From assembly GCF_900106695.1 (NCBI RefSeq), contig NZ_FNMZ01000002.1:62001-126000 (forward strand): a DNA stretch of 64,000 nucleotides. The letters run 5' to 3'. Under the pieces are notes generated by a model. The model did no database searches, was not told where the DNA came from, and saw only the letters and a program-made list of their open reading frames with translations. Source of the stretch: Albimonas donghaensis. GTDB taxonomy: Bacteria > Pseudomonadota > Alphaproteobacteria > Rhodobacterales > Rhodobacteraceae. Each line of letters begins with the position of its first letter. The first letter of the stretch is position 1. Positions 44,455 through 53,209 of this stretch are shown here, piece by piece. The translations under genes were made by a program, and so were the position numbers.

Positions 44455-45776
44455 TGGGTCTGCTCGACGAACAGGACCGGTTCCTGACCGACATGTCCCG
44501 GCTGATCGGCCGCGCCCATGACCTCGGCTTCGTGGTCACGGGGGGCGAGCTTTACCGCACCATCGAGCAGCAGCGCATCCACATGCGCGAGGGCCGCTCC
44601 AGGACGCTCAACAGCCAGCACATGAAGCGGCTGGCCATCGACCTCAACTTCTTCGTGCGCGACGGGGACGATCTGGACCTGTGCTACGACAAGGAAGTGT
44701 TGCAGGCCCTGGGCGACTACTGGGAGAGCCTGGATCCCGCCAACGCCTGGGGCGGCAACTGGTCGAGCTTCAAGGACACCCCGCATTTCGAACGGCGCGA
44801 GGGCGTGACCGCCCGCCCCGGGCCCGTCGCGGGAACCGTGCTGGCCCCCGCCGCGGGGGCCGTCCCGCCGCCGCGCCCCGCCACCGTGCCGATGACGGCG
44901 GGGGAGATCGCGGCCGGCGCCCCCTCCCCCGCCCCCGTGATCCCGCAGGTTCCGCTGCCGCCCGCGGGCTCCATGACCACCCTGCTGTCGGCCGAGGTCG
45001 GGCCCAAGCGCCCCAACCGCCGCGACGACGTGGAGACGGTGCAGCTTCTGCTCAACTACACCGCCGAGGACGGGCGCATCACGCTGGACGCGCCGCTCAA
45101 GCCCGACGGGATCTACGGGGAGAAGACCCGCGAGGGCATCGTCGCCGCCCAGACCGCGCTGCTGGGGATGGAGGAGCCGGACTCGGTCGTCACCCCCGGC
45201 GCCGGCACGGAACGGGCGTTGCGCATGAGCGTGAAGCCGGTGTTCTCCGCGCGGCTCCTGCGCCTCGCGATGCTGGCCGCGGCGGATGCGAAGGTGGAGC
45301 TTTTCCGCGACCCGATCGCCAAGTGCTTCGCGGATTTCGACCTGACCACGCCCCTGCGCCAGGCGCATTTCCTCGCCCAGATCGGGCATGAAAGCGGCGA
45401 GCTGCGCTTCCAGGAGGAGATCGCCTCGGGCGCCGCCTATGAGGGCCGGACGGATCTCGGCAATGTGCGGTCGGGCGACGGCCGGCGGTTCAAGGGCCGC
45501 GGGCTGATCCAGCTCACGGGCCGCTTCAACTACGAGAAGTTCTCGGAGGCCGTGGACCGCAAGGACGAGATCATGTCCGAACCCACCCTCGTCGCCGAGG
45601 ACCTGGAGCTCTGCGTCGGCGTGGCGGGCTGGTACTGGGCGAACCGCGGGCTGAACGGGCCGGCGGACCGGGACGATCTGATGCGGGTGACGAAGATCAT
45701 CAATGGCGGCGTCAACGGCATCGCCCATCGCCGCCAGCTTCTGGAACGGACCAAGGCGCTTTACGGCCTGGGCTGA
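44454..45776 (+). CDS. Modular endolysin: M15-type peptidase plus GH19-type muramidase/chitinase domain
   Basis: A 440-residue two-headed lysin. Residues 1-115 are an M15 (VanY/L-alanyl-D-glutamate) peptidase with metal ligands in NSQHMKRLAIDLNFF (H56, D63) and PHF (H111). Residues about 120-175 are a Pro/Ala linker, and 175-255 resemble a peptidoglycan-binding helical repeat (DDVETVQLLLNYTAEDG, GIYGEKTREGIVAAQ). Residues 265-440 form a GH19-like domain with the catalytic glutamate in FLAQIGHESGELRF (E313) and GRGLIQLTGRFNYEKF. It should cut both peptide and glycan bonds of peptidoglycan. No signal peptide is seen, so it depends on the upstream holin. Pairing of holin and endolysin away from structural genes matches the GTA lysis module of Rhodobacter capsulatus. 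Confidence 0.85.
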   Translation: MGLLDEQDRFLTDMSRLIGRAHDLGFVVTGGELYRTIEQQRIHMREGRSRTLNSQHMKRLAIDLNFFVRDGDDLDLCYDKEVLQALGDYWESLDPANAWGGNWSSFKDTPHFERREGVTARPGPVAGTVLAPAAGAVPPPRPATVPMTAGEIAAGAPSPAPVIPQVPLPPAGSMTTLLSAEVGPKRPNRRDDVETVQLLLNYTAEDGRITLDAPLKPDGIYGEKTREGIVAAQTALLGMEEPDSVVTPGAGTERALRMSVKPVFSARLLRLAMLAAADAKVELFRDPIAKCFADFDLTTPLRQAHFLAQIGHESGELRFQEEIASGAAYEGRTDLGNVRSGDGRRFKGRGLIQLTGRFNYEKFSEAVDRKDEIMSEPTLVAEDLELCVGVAGWYWANRGLNGPADRDDLMRVTKIINGGVNGIAHRRQLLERTKALYGLG

Positions 45777-45811
45777 GAGGCGCGCGGCGCGACCGGCATC
45801 CGCGCCGCCCG

Positions 45812-45897
45812 CGTAGGGCGGGTGCGAACCCGCCGCCCCCGCCTTGCCACGGACGCGGCCTCCCCGTTCGGCGCGGCGGGCTGGCGCCCGCCCTACG
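45812..45897. repeat. REP-like inverted pair (REPIN) at the hyuB 3' end
   Basis: Two GC-rich hairpins, 45817-45834 and 45875-45892, each have a 7-bp perfect stem and four-base loop. They are arranged as mirror copies, so that CGTAGGGCGGG at 45812-45822 is repeated in reverse complement at 45887-45897. The GTAG motif next to a palindromic stem is typical of REP elements mobilised by RAYT transposases. The right copy contains the TAG stop codon of hyuB. The left copy follows the endolysin stop. Confidence 0.65.
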
Positions 45898-47647
45898 ACA
45901 CTTCGCGGTCGCGCCTTGCGCGCAGCGCATCGGTGGCGGCGGGGTCCACCGCGCCGTCCGCGACCGCCACGCCATAGAGCGCCGCGGCGTCCTTCGCCGA
46001 CACCCGGCCCAGCCGCACGTCCTCGGCCACCGCCTCCGCGTCCCGCGCGAACGGATCGCCATAACCCCCGCCGCCCGGCGTGCCCACCCGCACCCGGTCG
46101 CCGGGGCGCATGGCGATGTCCTGCTCCTTCGACAGGTGCTGCGGGACATGGGAGACGCCGCCCCGCACCACCTCGATGGTGTTGGGCGCCCCGTCCGCCC
46201 CGCCCCGCGCGCCCGGAGGCCCGAAGCGGCCGTGATCCATCACGAAGCTCGCCCGCGCCTCGCCGCGCCGCAGCTCGATCTCGTAGTCGAGCCCCAGGCC
46301 GCCCCGCGCCGTCCCCGCCCCGCCCGAGCCCTCGCGCAGGGCGTAGCGGCGGAAGAGGATGGGGAACTGCTGCTCCATGATCTCCACCGGCGGGGCCTTG
46401 GAAATCCCGATGGTGGAGCAGCCGTTCGACAGCCCGTCCCCCAGCGCCGAGCCGCCATAGCCGCCGCCTGAAAGCTGATACATCACGAAATTCCGCCCCT
46501 TGGCCGGGTCCGACCCGCCCAGCCCGAAATTGCCCGACGTGCCCGCCGGCGCCGCCGTCACCTTGTCGGGGATGGCGTTGACCAGCGCGAGGAACACCGC
46601 CTCGGCGATGCGCTGGGAGGTCTCGGCGGCGCAACCCGAGACCGGGCGCGGGTAATGGGCGTCGAGGAAGGTGCCCTCGATCCCCCGCACCTCCAGCGGC
46701 TCGAACGCGCCGGCGGAAATCGGCACGTCCGGAAAGATGTGGCGCATGGCCAGATAGACCGCCGACAGGGTGGTGGAGCGCACCGAGTTCATCGGCCCCG
46801 TGCAGGGCGGCGACGATCCGGCGAAGTCGAAGACCAGCCCGTCGCCCGCCCGCTCCACCGCCAGCCGGATGGCGAGCGGCTCATTCACCACGCCGTCGGA
46901 ATCCACCCAGGCGGTCGCCTCGAACCGGCCCTCGGGGATGGCGCGGATATGGGCGCGGGTCTGTTCGGCGGCCCGCGCGCGAAGCTCCGCGATCGCCTGC
47001 TCCACCACCGCGTCGCCATAGCGGTCCAGCAGTTTCTCCAGCCGCGCGGCGCCCACGTCCAGCGCCGCCGCCTGGGCCTTCACATCGCCGATCCGCTGCT
47101 CCGCCACCCGGATGTTGGAGCAGATGATCTGGTAGATCTCCTGGTCCAGAACACCCTTCTTGAACAGCCGCACCGGGGGGAGCCGCAGCCCCTCCTGCTC
47201 CACCGACGTGGCCGAGGCGGAGAAGCCCCCCGGCACCGCGCCCCCGGTGTCGGGCCAGTGGCCGGTATTGGACAGCCAGCACCAGATCTTGCCGTCCCGA
47301 TAGAAGGGGCGCGCGAAGCGCACGTCCATCAGGTGGGTGCCGCCCAGATAGGGGTCGTTGACGATGTAGACGTCGCCCGGCTCCGGCGCCGCGGTGATCC
47401 CGGCGCGGATGCGCTCCACCAGCACGCGGGTGCTTTCCTGCATCGCGCCCACGAAGACCGGCAGCCCGTCCGGCCCCTGGGCGATCAGGCTTCCGTCCTC
47501 GGCCGAATAGATCCCGTCGGCGCGGTCGTTGGCCTCCGCGATGACGGGAGAGAACGCGGCGCGGGTGAAGGCGAGGTCCATCTCGTCGCAGGTCTGCGAC
47601 AGGCCGGCCTGGATCACCGACAGGGTGATGGGGTCGAGCGGGGTCAT
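45893..47647 (-). CDS. hyuB: Hydantoinase B/oxoprolinase-family subunit
   Basis: A 584-residue HyuB: MTPLDPITLSVIQAGLSQTC, AEANDRADGIYSAEDGSLIA, VNDPYLGGTHLMDV and the glycine-rich SGGGYGGSALGDGLSNGCST. With HyuA it forms ATP-dependent enzymes that open cyclic amides (N-methylhydantoin, 5-oxoproline, caprolactam) or carboxylate ketones. The start overlaps the hyuA stop (ATGA). The stop codon lies within a REP-like element. Substrate cannot be read from sequence. Its neighbours, a putative heterocycle-degradation operon and a Liv-type importer, make a lactam or cyclic ureide likely. Confidence 0.92.
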   Translation of the reverse strand: MTPLDPITLSVIQAGLSQTCDEMDLAFTRAAFSPVIAEANDRADGIYSAEDGSLIAQGPDGLPVFVGAMQESTRVLVERIRAGITAAPEPGDVYIVNDPYLGGTHLMDVRFARPFYRDGKIWCWLSNTGHWPDTGGAVPGGFSASATSVEQEGLRLPPVRLFKKGVLDQEIYQIICSNIRVAEQRIGDVKAQAAALDVGAARLEKLLDRYGDAVVEQAIAELRARAAEQTRAHIRAIPEGRFEATAWVDSDGVVNEPLAIRLAVERAGDGLVFDFAGSSPPCTGPMNSVRSTTLSAVYLAMRHIFPDVPISAGAFEPLEVRGIEGTFLDAHYPRPVSGCAAETSQRIAEAVFLALVNAIPDKVTAAPAGTSGNFGLGGSDPAKGRNFVMYQLSGGGYGGSALGDGLSNGCSTIGISKAPPVEIMEQQFPILFRRYALREGSGGAGTARGGLGLDYEIELRRGEARASFVMDHGRFGPPGARGGADGAPNTIEVVRGGVSHVPQHLSKEQDIAMRPGDRVRVGTPGGGGYGDPFARDAEAVAEDVRLGRVSAKDAAALYGVAVADGAVDPAATDALRARRDREVS

Positions 47648-49689
47648 GCCGCGCCTCCGATCTCGATCATCAGGTTGCCGTCCGCATCGCCCCGCGCCGT
47701 GCAGCCCGGGTCGATGACCAGCGTGGCGTCCAGCTGCTCCACGATGGCCGGGCCGTCGATCACCGCGTCCCAAGGCAGATGCTCGCGCCGGTAGACCGGC
47801 GTGTCGGTCCAGCCGCCGTCGAACCAGACGGGGCGCAGGCCGGTCCGGGCCTCCGCGACCGTCGCGCGGCGGCCCTCGGGGTCGATCAGCAGGGCCAGGT
47901 CGATCTCCCGCCGCACCCCGATCACCGAGACGCTGAGGTTCACCAGGCTCGGCCGGATCTCGGGCAAGGACACGCGGAAGCGGTCCCAGTAGGCGCGCTC
48001 GAACCGGGCCTGGAGATCCTCGCGGGCCGGCGCCGGGCCATCGAGCGCCACGCGCAGAAGATGGGTCTGGCCGATGAACTGCATGTCGGCGGAGCAGATT
48101 GTTTCGATGCGCTCGACCGCCACGCTCTCCTGCGCGATCAGGGCGCGGCCCTCCTCGATGCGGCGGGCGAAAACCGCGTGGACCTCGTCCATGTCGGCGC
48201 CGTCCAGCGGCCGGTTGACGGTGTTCACGAAGTCATGGCGCAGGTCGGCGACCACGCAGCCCAGCGCGTTGGTGATGCCCGGGCGGGCGGGGACCAGCAC
48301 GCGCGGCACGCCCAGCTCGCGCGCCAGCGCCACCGCGTGCAGGGGCCCGGCGCCCCCGAAGGCGAAAAGCGCGAAGTCCCGCGGATCCTCGCCCAGCGAC
48401 AGCGACACCATGCGGATCGCGCCGGCCATGCGGGCGTTGGCGACGCGGATCACGGCCGACGCGGCCTCCGTCGCGGACAGGCCGAGGGGGGCGCCCAGCT
48501 CGGCCTCGAACACCCTCGCCACGTCCTCGATCCGCACGCCGCCCTCGACGGCGTTCAGCCGCGACGGGTCGAGCCGCCCCAGCAGCAGGTTGGCGTCCGA
48601 GATCGTCGGCCGCGTCCCGCCCCGCCCGTAGCAGATCGGGCCGGGATCGGCGCCGGCGCTCTCCGGCCCCACTTCCAGCAGGCCCGAGGCGTTGACCCGC
48701 GCGATCGACCCGCCCCCTGCCCCCACCGTGCGCACGTCCACCATGGGGACGTGGATCGGCATGGCGTATTCGACCTCGATTTCGTTCGACACCGCCGGCT
48801 TGGCGTCGCGGATCAGCGCCACGTCGGTGGAGGTGCCGCCCATGTCATAGGTCAGCAGGTCCGGCGCCCCGGCCCGGCGCCCGGTATAGGCCGCCGCCAT
48901 GACGCCCGAGGCCGGCCCCGACATCACCGTCTTCGCCGCCTCCCGCGCCACCATCCGGGCCGAGACCATGCCCCCGTTGCCGTTCATCACCAGCAGGTCA
49001 TGCGCGTAGCCCCGGTCCCGCAGCTCCTCCGCCAGCCGGTCCACATAGCGTTGCAGCAAGGGCTGGACCGAGGCGTTGACCGAGGCCGTCACCCCCCGCT
49101 CGAATTCCCGCGATTCCGACAGCAGCGCGTGGCCCAGCGTGACATAGGCGTTGGGCCAGATCTCCGACAGGATCTCGCCCGCCCGGATCTCATGCGCCGG
49201 GTTGGCATAGGCGTGGAGGAAATGGACGACGACGGACTCGCAGCCCGCCTCCAGCAGCCGGGCGGCGGCGGCGCGCAGGGCGTCCTCGTCCAGCGGGGTC
49301 AGCACGTTCCCCTCGGCGTCCATCCGCTCCGAGACCTCCAGGCGCAGGTCGCGGGGGATGACCGGCGTGAAGCTCCCGGTCATGCCGTAGGCCTGCGGGC
49401 GGGTGCGGCGGCCCAGCTCGATGATGTCGCGGAAGCCCTCCGTGGCGATCATGCCGGCGCGGGACAGGCGGCGTTCCAGCACGGCGTTGGTGGTGGCCGT
49501 GGTGCCGTGCACGATCAGGTCGACCCCGCCCACGTCGACGCCCGCCTGCTCGAAGGCCGCGAGCACGCCGAAGGCCTGGTTGCGCGGCGTGGTCGGGGCC
49601 TTGGCCAGCCGCACGGCCCGCGTCCCCTCGTCCAGCCAGACCAGATCGGTGAAGGTCCCGCCGACATCGACGCCCGCAACCACGCTCAT
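47644..49689 (-). CDS. hyuA: Hydantoinase A/oxoprolinase-family subunit
   Basis: A 681-residue HyuA. The N-terminal ATPase-like domain starts AGVDVGGTFTDLVWLDEG and contains VHGTTATTNAVLERRLSRAG. The second domain has TYDMGGTSTDVALI and GAGGGSIARVNASGLLEVGP, completing the actin-like ATP site. It is translationally coupled to hyuB downstream. A weak copy of the palindrome found before the hydroxylase operon lies 58-71 bases upstream (49747-49760). ATP-driven lactam opening is the usual role; acetone- or acetophenone-carboxylase-type activity is the main alternative, but those need extra subunits not seen here. Confidence 0.93.
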   Translation of the reverse strand: MSVVAGVDVGGTFTDLVWLDEGTRAVRLAKAPTTPRNQAFGVLAAFEQAGVDVGGVDLIVHGTTATTNAVLERRLSRAGMIATEGFRDIIELGRRTRPQAYGMTGSFTPVIPRDLRLEVSERMDAEGNVLTPLDEDALRAAAARLLEAGCESVVVHFLHAYANPAHEIRAGEILSEIWPNAYVTLGHALLSESREFERGVTASVNASVQPLLQRYVDRLAEELRDRGYAHDLLVMNGNGGMVSARMVAREAAKTVMSGPASGVMAAAYTGRRAGAPDLLTYDMGGTSTDVALIRDAKPAVSNEIEVEYAMPIHVPMVDVRTVGAGGGSIARVNASGLLEVGPESAGADPGPICYGRGGTRPTISDANLLLGRLDPSRLNAVEGGVRIEDVARVFEAELGAPLGLSATEAASAVIRVANARMAGAIRMVSLSLGEDPRDFALFAFGGAGPLHAVALARELGVPRVLVPARPGITNALGCVVADLRHDFVNTVNRPLDGADMDEVHAVFARRIEEGRALIAQESVAVERIETICSADMQFIGQTHLLRVALDGPAPAREDLQARFERAYWDRFRVSLPEIRPSLVNLSVSVIGVRREIDLALLIDPEGRRATVAEARTGLRPVWFDGGWTDTPVYRREHLPWDAVIDGPAIVEQLDATLVIDPGCTARGDADGNLMIEIGGAA

Positions 49690-49746
49690 GCACGTCTCTC
49701 CTCTCGCGCCGCCCCGGCGGGGCCGCGCCGGGCGCAGGCCCGCTTC

Positions 49747-49760
49747 ATTCGCTCACAAAC
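49747..49760 (-). promoter_or_regulatory. Weak copy of the GTTTGCGTGCAAAC element upstream of hyuA
   Basis: Bases here (ATTCGCTCACAAAC) match 9 of 14 positions of the palindrome at 41489, including the right half CAAAC, at nearly the same distance from the start codon as the copy before the receptor gene. Degenerate, so tentative. Confidence 0.25.
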
Positions 49761-49828
49761 AAATCCAAGCCCGGTTCGCCCCGCCTGTCCAGCCGCTTTC
49801 GCGGGGACCGGGTTCGCGCTCGGAGGTC

Positions 49829-50524
49829 TCAGACCCCCACATGCGCGTGCAGCAGGGCCGGGTCGTCGCGCAGCGCCTGCGCCTCCACCGTCTCCTTCAC
49901 CCGGCCGTTGTCGAGGAAGGTCACCCGGTCGGCCACCGACAGCACCGCGTCGGCCCGCTGCTCGACCAGCACGATGGCGACGCCCGCGGCTTTCATCGCG
50001 GTCGCCGCCTCGCGGATCAGGGCGATCATCGAGGGCTGGAGCCCCTCCGTCGGCTCGTCCATCAGCAGGACCGAGGGCTCCAGGCACAGCGCGCGGGCCA
50101 TGGCGAGCATCTGCTGCTCCCCGCCCGAAAGCGTGCCCGCCCGTTGCCGCAGCCGGTCGCGCAGGCGGGGGAACATGTCCAGCATCCGCTCCCGCACCGC
50201 CGCGCCCCGGTTGCGGGTCATCAGCCCGATGTCGAGGTTTTCGGCCACGGTCAGTTCCGCGAACAGCCGCCGCCCCTGGGGCACATAGCCCAGGCCCCGG
50301 CGCGGGATCTCGTGCGGGGGCAGCCCGACCAGCTCCTCCCCCGCGATCTTCACCGAGCCGCCCGTCGGCGGAACCAGCCCCATGATCGCCTTCATGGCCG
50401 TGGTCTTGCCCGCCCCGTTGCGGCCCATGACGCAGAGGATCTCCCCCGCCCCGACCGAAAGGCTCACCCCGCGCAGCACCTGCACCTTGCCGTATCCGGC
50501 GTCGAGCCCGCTGACCTCCAGCAT
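49829..50524 (-). CDS. livF: Branched-chain amino acid-type ABC transporter ATP-binding protein (LivF)
   Basis: A 231-residue ABC ATPase starting MLEVSGLDAGYGKVQVLRGV. Walker A is GRNGAGKTT, the signature LSGGEQQMLAMARAL, Walker B LLMDEPTEG and the H-loop region VLVEQRADAV, all of LivF type. With LivG it powers uptake through LivHM. The last gene of the leftward operon SBP-livH-livM-livG-livF, 4 bases after livG. Liv-type systems often import aromatic or heterocyclic acids and amides as well as amino acids. Confidence 0.95.
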   Translation of the reverse strand: MLEVSGLDAGYGKVQVLRGVSLSVGAGEILCVMGRNGAGKTTAMKAIMGLVPPTGGSVKIAGEELVGLPPHEIPRRGLGYVPQGRRLFAELTVAENLDIGLMTRNRGAAVRERMLDMFPRLRDRLRQRAGTLSGGEQQMLAMARALCLEPSVLLMDEPTEGLQPSMIALIREAATAMKAAGVAIVLVEQRADAVLSVADRVTFLDNGRVKETVEAQALRDDPALLHAHVGV

Positions 50525-50528
50525 CCTC

Positions 50529-51254
50529 TCAGCCCCCCAGGTAAGCGCGCTGCACGGCGGCGTCGGCGTGTATCGCGGCCGGGTCGCCCTCGGCCAGCCG
50601 GGCGCCCATGTCGAGCACGGTGATCCGGGTCGCCAGCGACATCACCACGTCCATGTTGTGTTCGATCAGCAGGACGGTCGCCTCCGCGGCCACATCGCGG
50701 ACCAGCGCCTTGAAGCCCTCGATCTCGCCATCCGAAAGCCCCTGCGTGGGCTCGTCGAGGATCAGCAGCCGCGGCCGCTGCGCTAGCCCCATGGCGATCT
50801 CCAGCAACCGCTGATGCCCGTAGGACAGATCGCCGGCGGTCTGCCGCGCCCGGCCCGCCAGCCCGACGCGATCAAGCGCGGCCATGGTCTCCGCCTCCAG
50901 CCCCTCGCCGCGGGCGAGGCGCCGCTGGACGGCCAGCGCCACGTTGTCGAACAGGCTCAGATTGGCGAAGACCGAGGTGATCTGGAACGTGTAGGCCATG
51001 CCCCGCGCCATGCGGGCATGGGCCGGCAGGCGGGTGACGTCCTCGCCCCCGAAGCGGACCCGCCCCTCCGACGGCGGAATGCGGCCCGAGAGCAGGCCGA
51101 CGAAAGTGGTCTTGCCGGCGCCGTTGGGGCCGATCAGGGCGCGGATCTCGCCCGGGAACAGCTGGAAATCCACATGATCGACAGCGGTGAGGCCCCCGAA
51201 GCGGCGGGTGAGACCTTCCGTCTCCAGCAAGGGCCCCGATGCGGCGACAGTCAT
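50529..51254 (-). CDS. livG: Branched-chain amino acid-type ABC transporter ATP-binding protein (LivG)
   Basis: A 241-residue ABC ATPase. Start MTVAASGPLLETEGLTRRFG, Walker A GPNGAGKTT, the LivG-type Q-loop segment YTFQITSVFANLSLFDNVAL, signature LSYGHQRLLEIAMGLA and Walker B LLILDEPTQG. The signature LSYGH, rather than LSGGQ, is normal for LivG. The start overlaps the livM stop by 4 bases, so the cassette is translationally coupled. Confidence 0.95.
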   Translation of the reverse strand: MTVAASGPLLETEGLTRRFGGLTAVDHVDFQLFPGEIRALIGPNGAGKTTFVGLLSGRIPPSEGRVRFGGEDVTRLPAHARMARGMAYTFQITSVFANLSLFDNVALAVQRRLARGEGLEAETMAALDRVGLAGRARQTAGDLSYGHQRLLEIAMGLAQRPRLLILDEPTQGLSDGEIEGFKALVRDVAAEATVLLIEHNMDVVMSLATRITVLDMGARLAEGDPAAIHADAAVQRAYLGG

Positions 51255-52195
51255 GGCAGCCACCCCGCCCAGCGTTTGCGCACTTCGCCCAGCAGGCCGG
51301 CGGGGGCGAACAGCGTCAGCAGCACCAGCGCCGCGCCCGCCAGCAGCATGTAGGCGTCGGTGAGGCCGGAGCCGAGGTCGATCAGATAGGTCATGAAAGC
51401 CGTCCCGATCAGCGGCCCCAGCACCGTCCCCGCCCCGCCCAGCAGCACCCAGAGCAGCGGCAGGATCGAATACTGCACCGAGGCGAAGGTCGCCCCGACA
51501 TAGCCGAACAGCAGCCCGTAGGCCGCCCCCGCCGCCCCGCACATCGCCCCGGAGGCGACGATGGCCAGCAGCTTGTAGCGCGCCACGTCGTAGCCGAGCA
51601 TCCGGGCGCGCTCCTCGTTCTCGCGGATCGCCACCAGCACCCGGCCCGCGGGCGAGCGCACCAGGATCAGCGTCGCGATCATCGCCACGGCGAACAGGAT
51701 CAGCGCCGCGATATAGCGCGCGTCGGCGTCGGCGAGGCTGATCCCGAACAGGCTCCGCGCCTCCTGCGCGATGACGAAGCCCTCGTCGCCGCGGGTGAAC
51801 TCGTTGAAGTAGAGCAGCGTCAGGAACCCCGCCTGCGCGAACATCAGGGTGACGATCATGAAGGCCACGCCCTGGGTGCGCAGGGCCAGCGCCCCCACCC
51901 CCGTCGCCAGAAGCGCGGCGAAGGCGATGCCGAAGGGGAGCGCAACCTCGGCCGACCAGCCCAGATGCTGCATCGGCATCCCCAGCCCGTAGAGCCCCGC
52001 GGCGAAGAACAGCGCGTGCCCGAGGCTGAGCAGCCCCGTGTAGCCGAACATCAGATTGTAGCCGAGCGCGAAGGTGGCCAGCGTCAACACGCGGGCCAGC
52101 ACCCCGTGATGATAGTCCGGCAGCACGAAATGCAGCGCCAGCAGGATCGCCAGCACGAGGGCGTGCAGCCCGACGGGTTTGGCGGCGCCGGTCAT
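51251..52195 (-). CDS. livM: Branched-chain amino acid-type ABC transporter permease (LivM)
   Basis: A 314-residue permease with about nine to ten hydrophobic helices and the LivM motifs GLLSLGHALFFAAGLYGLG and the cytoplasmic coupling loop SPAGRVLVAIRENEERARML. It forms the membrane channel with LivH. Overlaps livH by 4 bases at its start and livG by 4 bases at its end. Confidence 0.94.
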   Translation of the reverse strand: MTGAAKPVGLHALVLAILLALHFVLPDYHHGVLARVLTLATFALGYNLMFGYTGLLSLGHALFFAAGLYGLGMPMQHLGWSAEVALPFGIAFAALLATGVGALALRTQGVAFMIVTLMFAQAGFLTLLYFNEFTRGDEGFVIAQEARSLFGISLADADARYIAALILFAVAMIATLILVRSPAGRVLVAIRENEERARMLGYDVARYKLLAIVASGAMCGAAGAAYGLLFGYVGATFASVQYSILPLLWVLLGGAGTVLGPLIGTAFMTYLIDLGSGLTDAYMLLAGAALVLLTLFAPAGLLGEVRKRWAGWLP

Positions 52196-53130
52196 GCGGT
52201 TTTCGCTCCGAACAGGCCCTGCGGGCGGAACACCAGCACCAGCGCCACCAGCAGCGTGGCGAGGATCTTGGCCAGCGTCGGCGAGAAGAACACCGAGATG
52301 ACGCCATCCGACATCCCGATCAGCAGCGCGGCCAGCACCGTGCCGCGCAGGCTGCCCAGCCCGCCGATGATGACGACGATGAAGCTCAGCAGCAGCGGAT
52401 CGCCGCCCATCAGGTAATGCGCCTGCTGGATCGGCACGATCAGCACCGCCGCCGCCGCGGCCAGCGCCGCGCCCAGCGCGAAGGTCCAGGCGTAGACCTT
52501 CCCGACCGGGATGCCGAAGGCCTGCGCGGTTTCGCGGTCATATTGCGTGGCGCGCATGATCAGCCCGAAGCGGGATCGCGACAGCACCGCCCAGACCGCC
52601 ATCAGCAGCGCCGCCGCCGCCACGATGACGAACAGCTTGTAGGAGGTGGTGCCGAACCCCCAGGGCCAGGTCCAGGCGAACCCGTCGGCCCCCCATTCCG
52701 GCCACGGCAGCGCGATGCGGGCGTTGAAGGGCGGCTCGACGGGGCGCGCCTCGGGCCCGTAGCCCATCAGGGTCAGCTGCTGGAGGATGTAGAGCAGGCC
52801 GATGGTGGCCACGATGGTGCGTTCCGGGTCGTAGCCGACGCGGGCCAGGATGGCCCGGTCCGCCGCCCAGGCCAGCGCGCCCACGGCCGCCGGGGCCAGG
52901 ACCAGCGCCGCGGCGAAGCCCGCCCAGGCCGGCAGGCCCAGCGCCTCGCCCCCCAGCGCGGACACGAACCAGGCCGCCACCGCGCCCAGCATGAAGAATT
53001 CGCCATGGGCCACGTTGACCACGCGCATGACGCCGAACACCAGGCTGAGACCGAGCGCCGTCAGCGACAGGGTCGCCGCCAGCACCGCGCCTTCCAGCGA
53101 GGCGAAGACCAGATAGGGGCCGAAATCCAA
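52192..53130 (-). CDS. livH: Branched-chain amino acid-type ABC transporter permease (LivH)
   Basis: A 312-residue permease with about eight hydrophobic helices, the LivH motif MRVVNVAHGEFFMLGAVAAW near residue 35 and the coupling segment LIMRATQYDRETAQAFGIPV. It pairs with LivM. Separated from the receptor gene upstream by 186 bases that hold a strong hairpin and a tandem repeat, unlike the tightly overlapping junctions among livH, livM, livG and livF. Confidence 0.94.
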   Translation of the reverse strand: MDFGPYLVFASLEGAVLAATLSLTALGLSLVFGVMRVVNVAHGEFFMLGAVAAWFVSALGGEALGLPAWAGFAAALVLAPAAVGALAWAADRAILARVGYDPERTIVATIGLLYILQQLTLMGYGPEARPVEPPFNARIALPWPEWGADGFAWTWPWGFGTTSYKLFVIVAAAALLMAVWAVLSRSRFGLIMRATQYDRETAQAFGIPVGKVYAWTFALGAALAAAAAVLIVPIQQAHYLMGGDPLLLSFIVVIIGGLGSLRGTVLAALLIGMSDGVISVFFSPTLAKILATLLVALVLVFRPQGLFGAKTA

Positions 53131-53209
53131 GGGAGGGCTCGCGAAGTCGGAGGGGGAACGGTCGGAGAGGGCGGCCCTCCCCCGCCGGCGGGAGAGGAGC
53201 GGGCGCGAG

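Noticed and set aside
43801-45776. Lysis genes as evidence of an intact prophage
   Set aside because: No integrase, terminase, capsid, tail or attachment-site repeats on either side; flanking genes are metabolic.
45812-45897. Paired palindromes as a CRISPR fragment
   Set aside because: Only two mirror-image copies and no regularly spaced direct repeats or cas genes; REP-like is the better reading.
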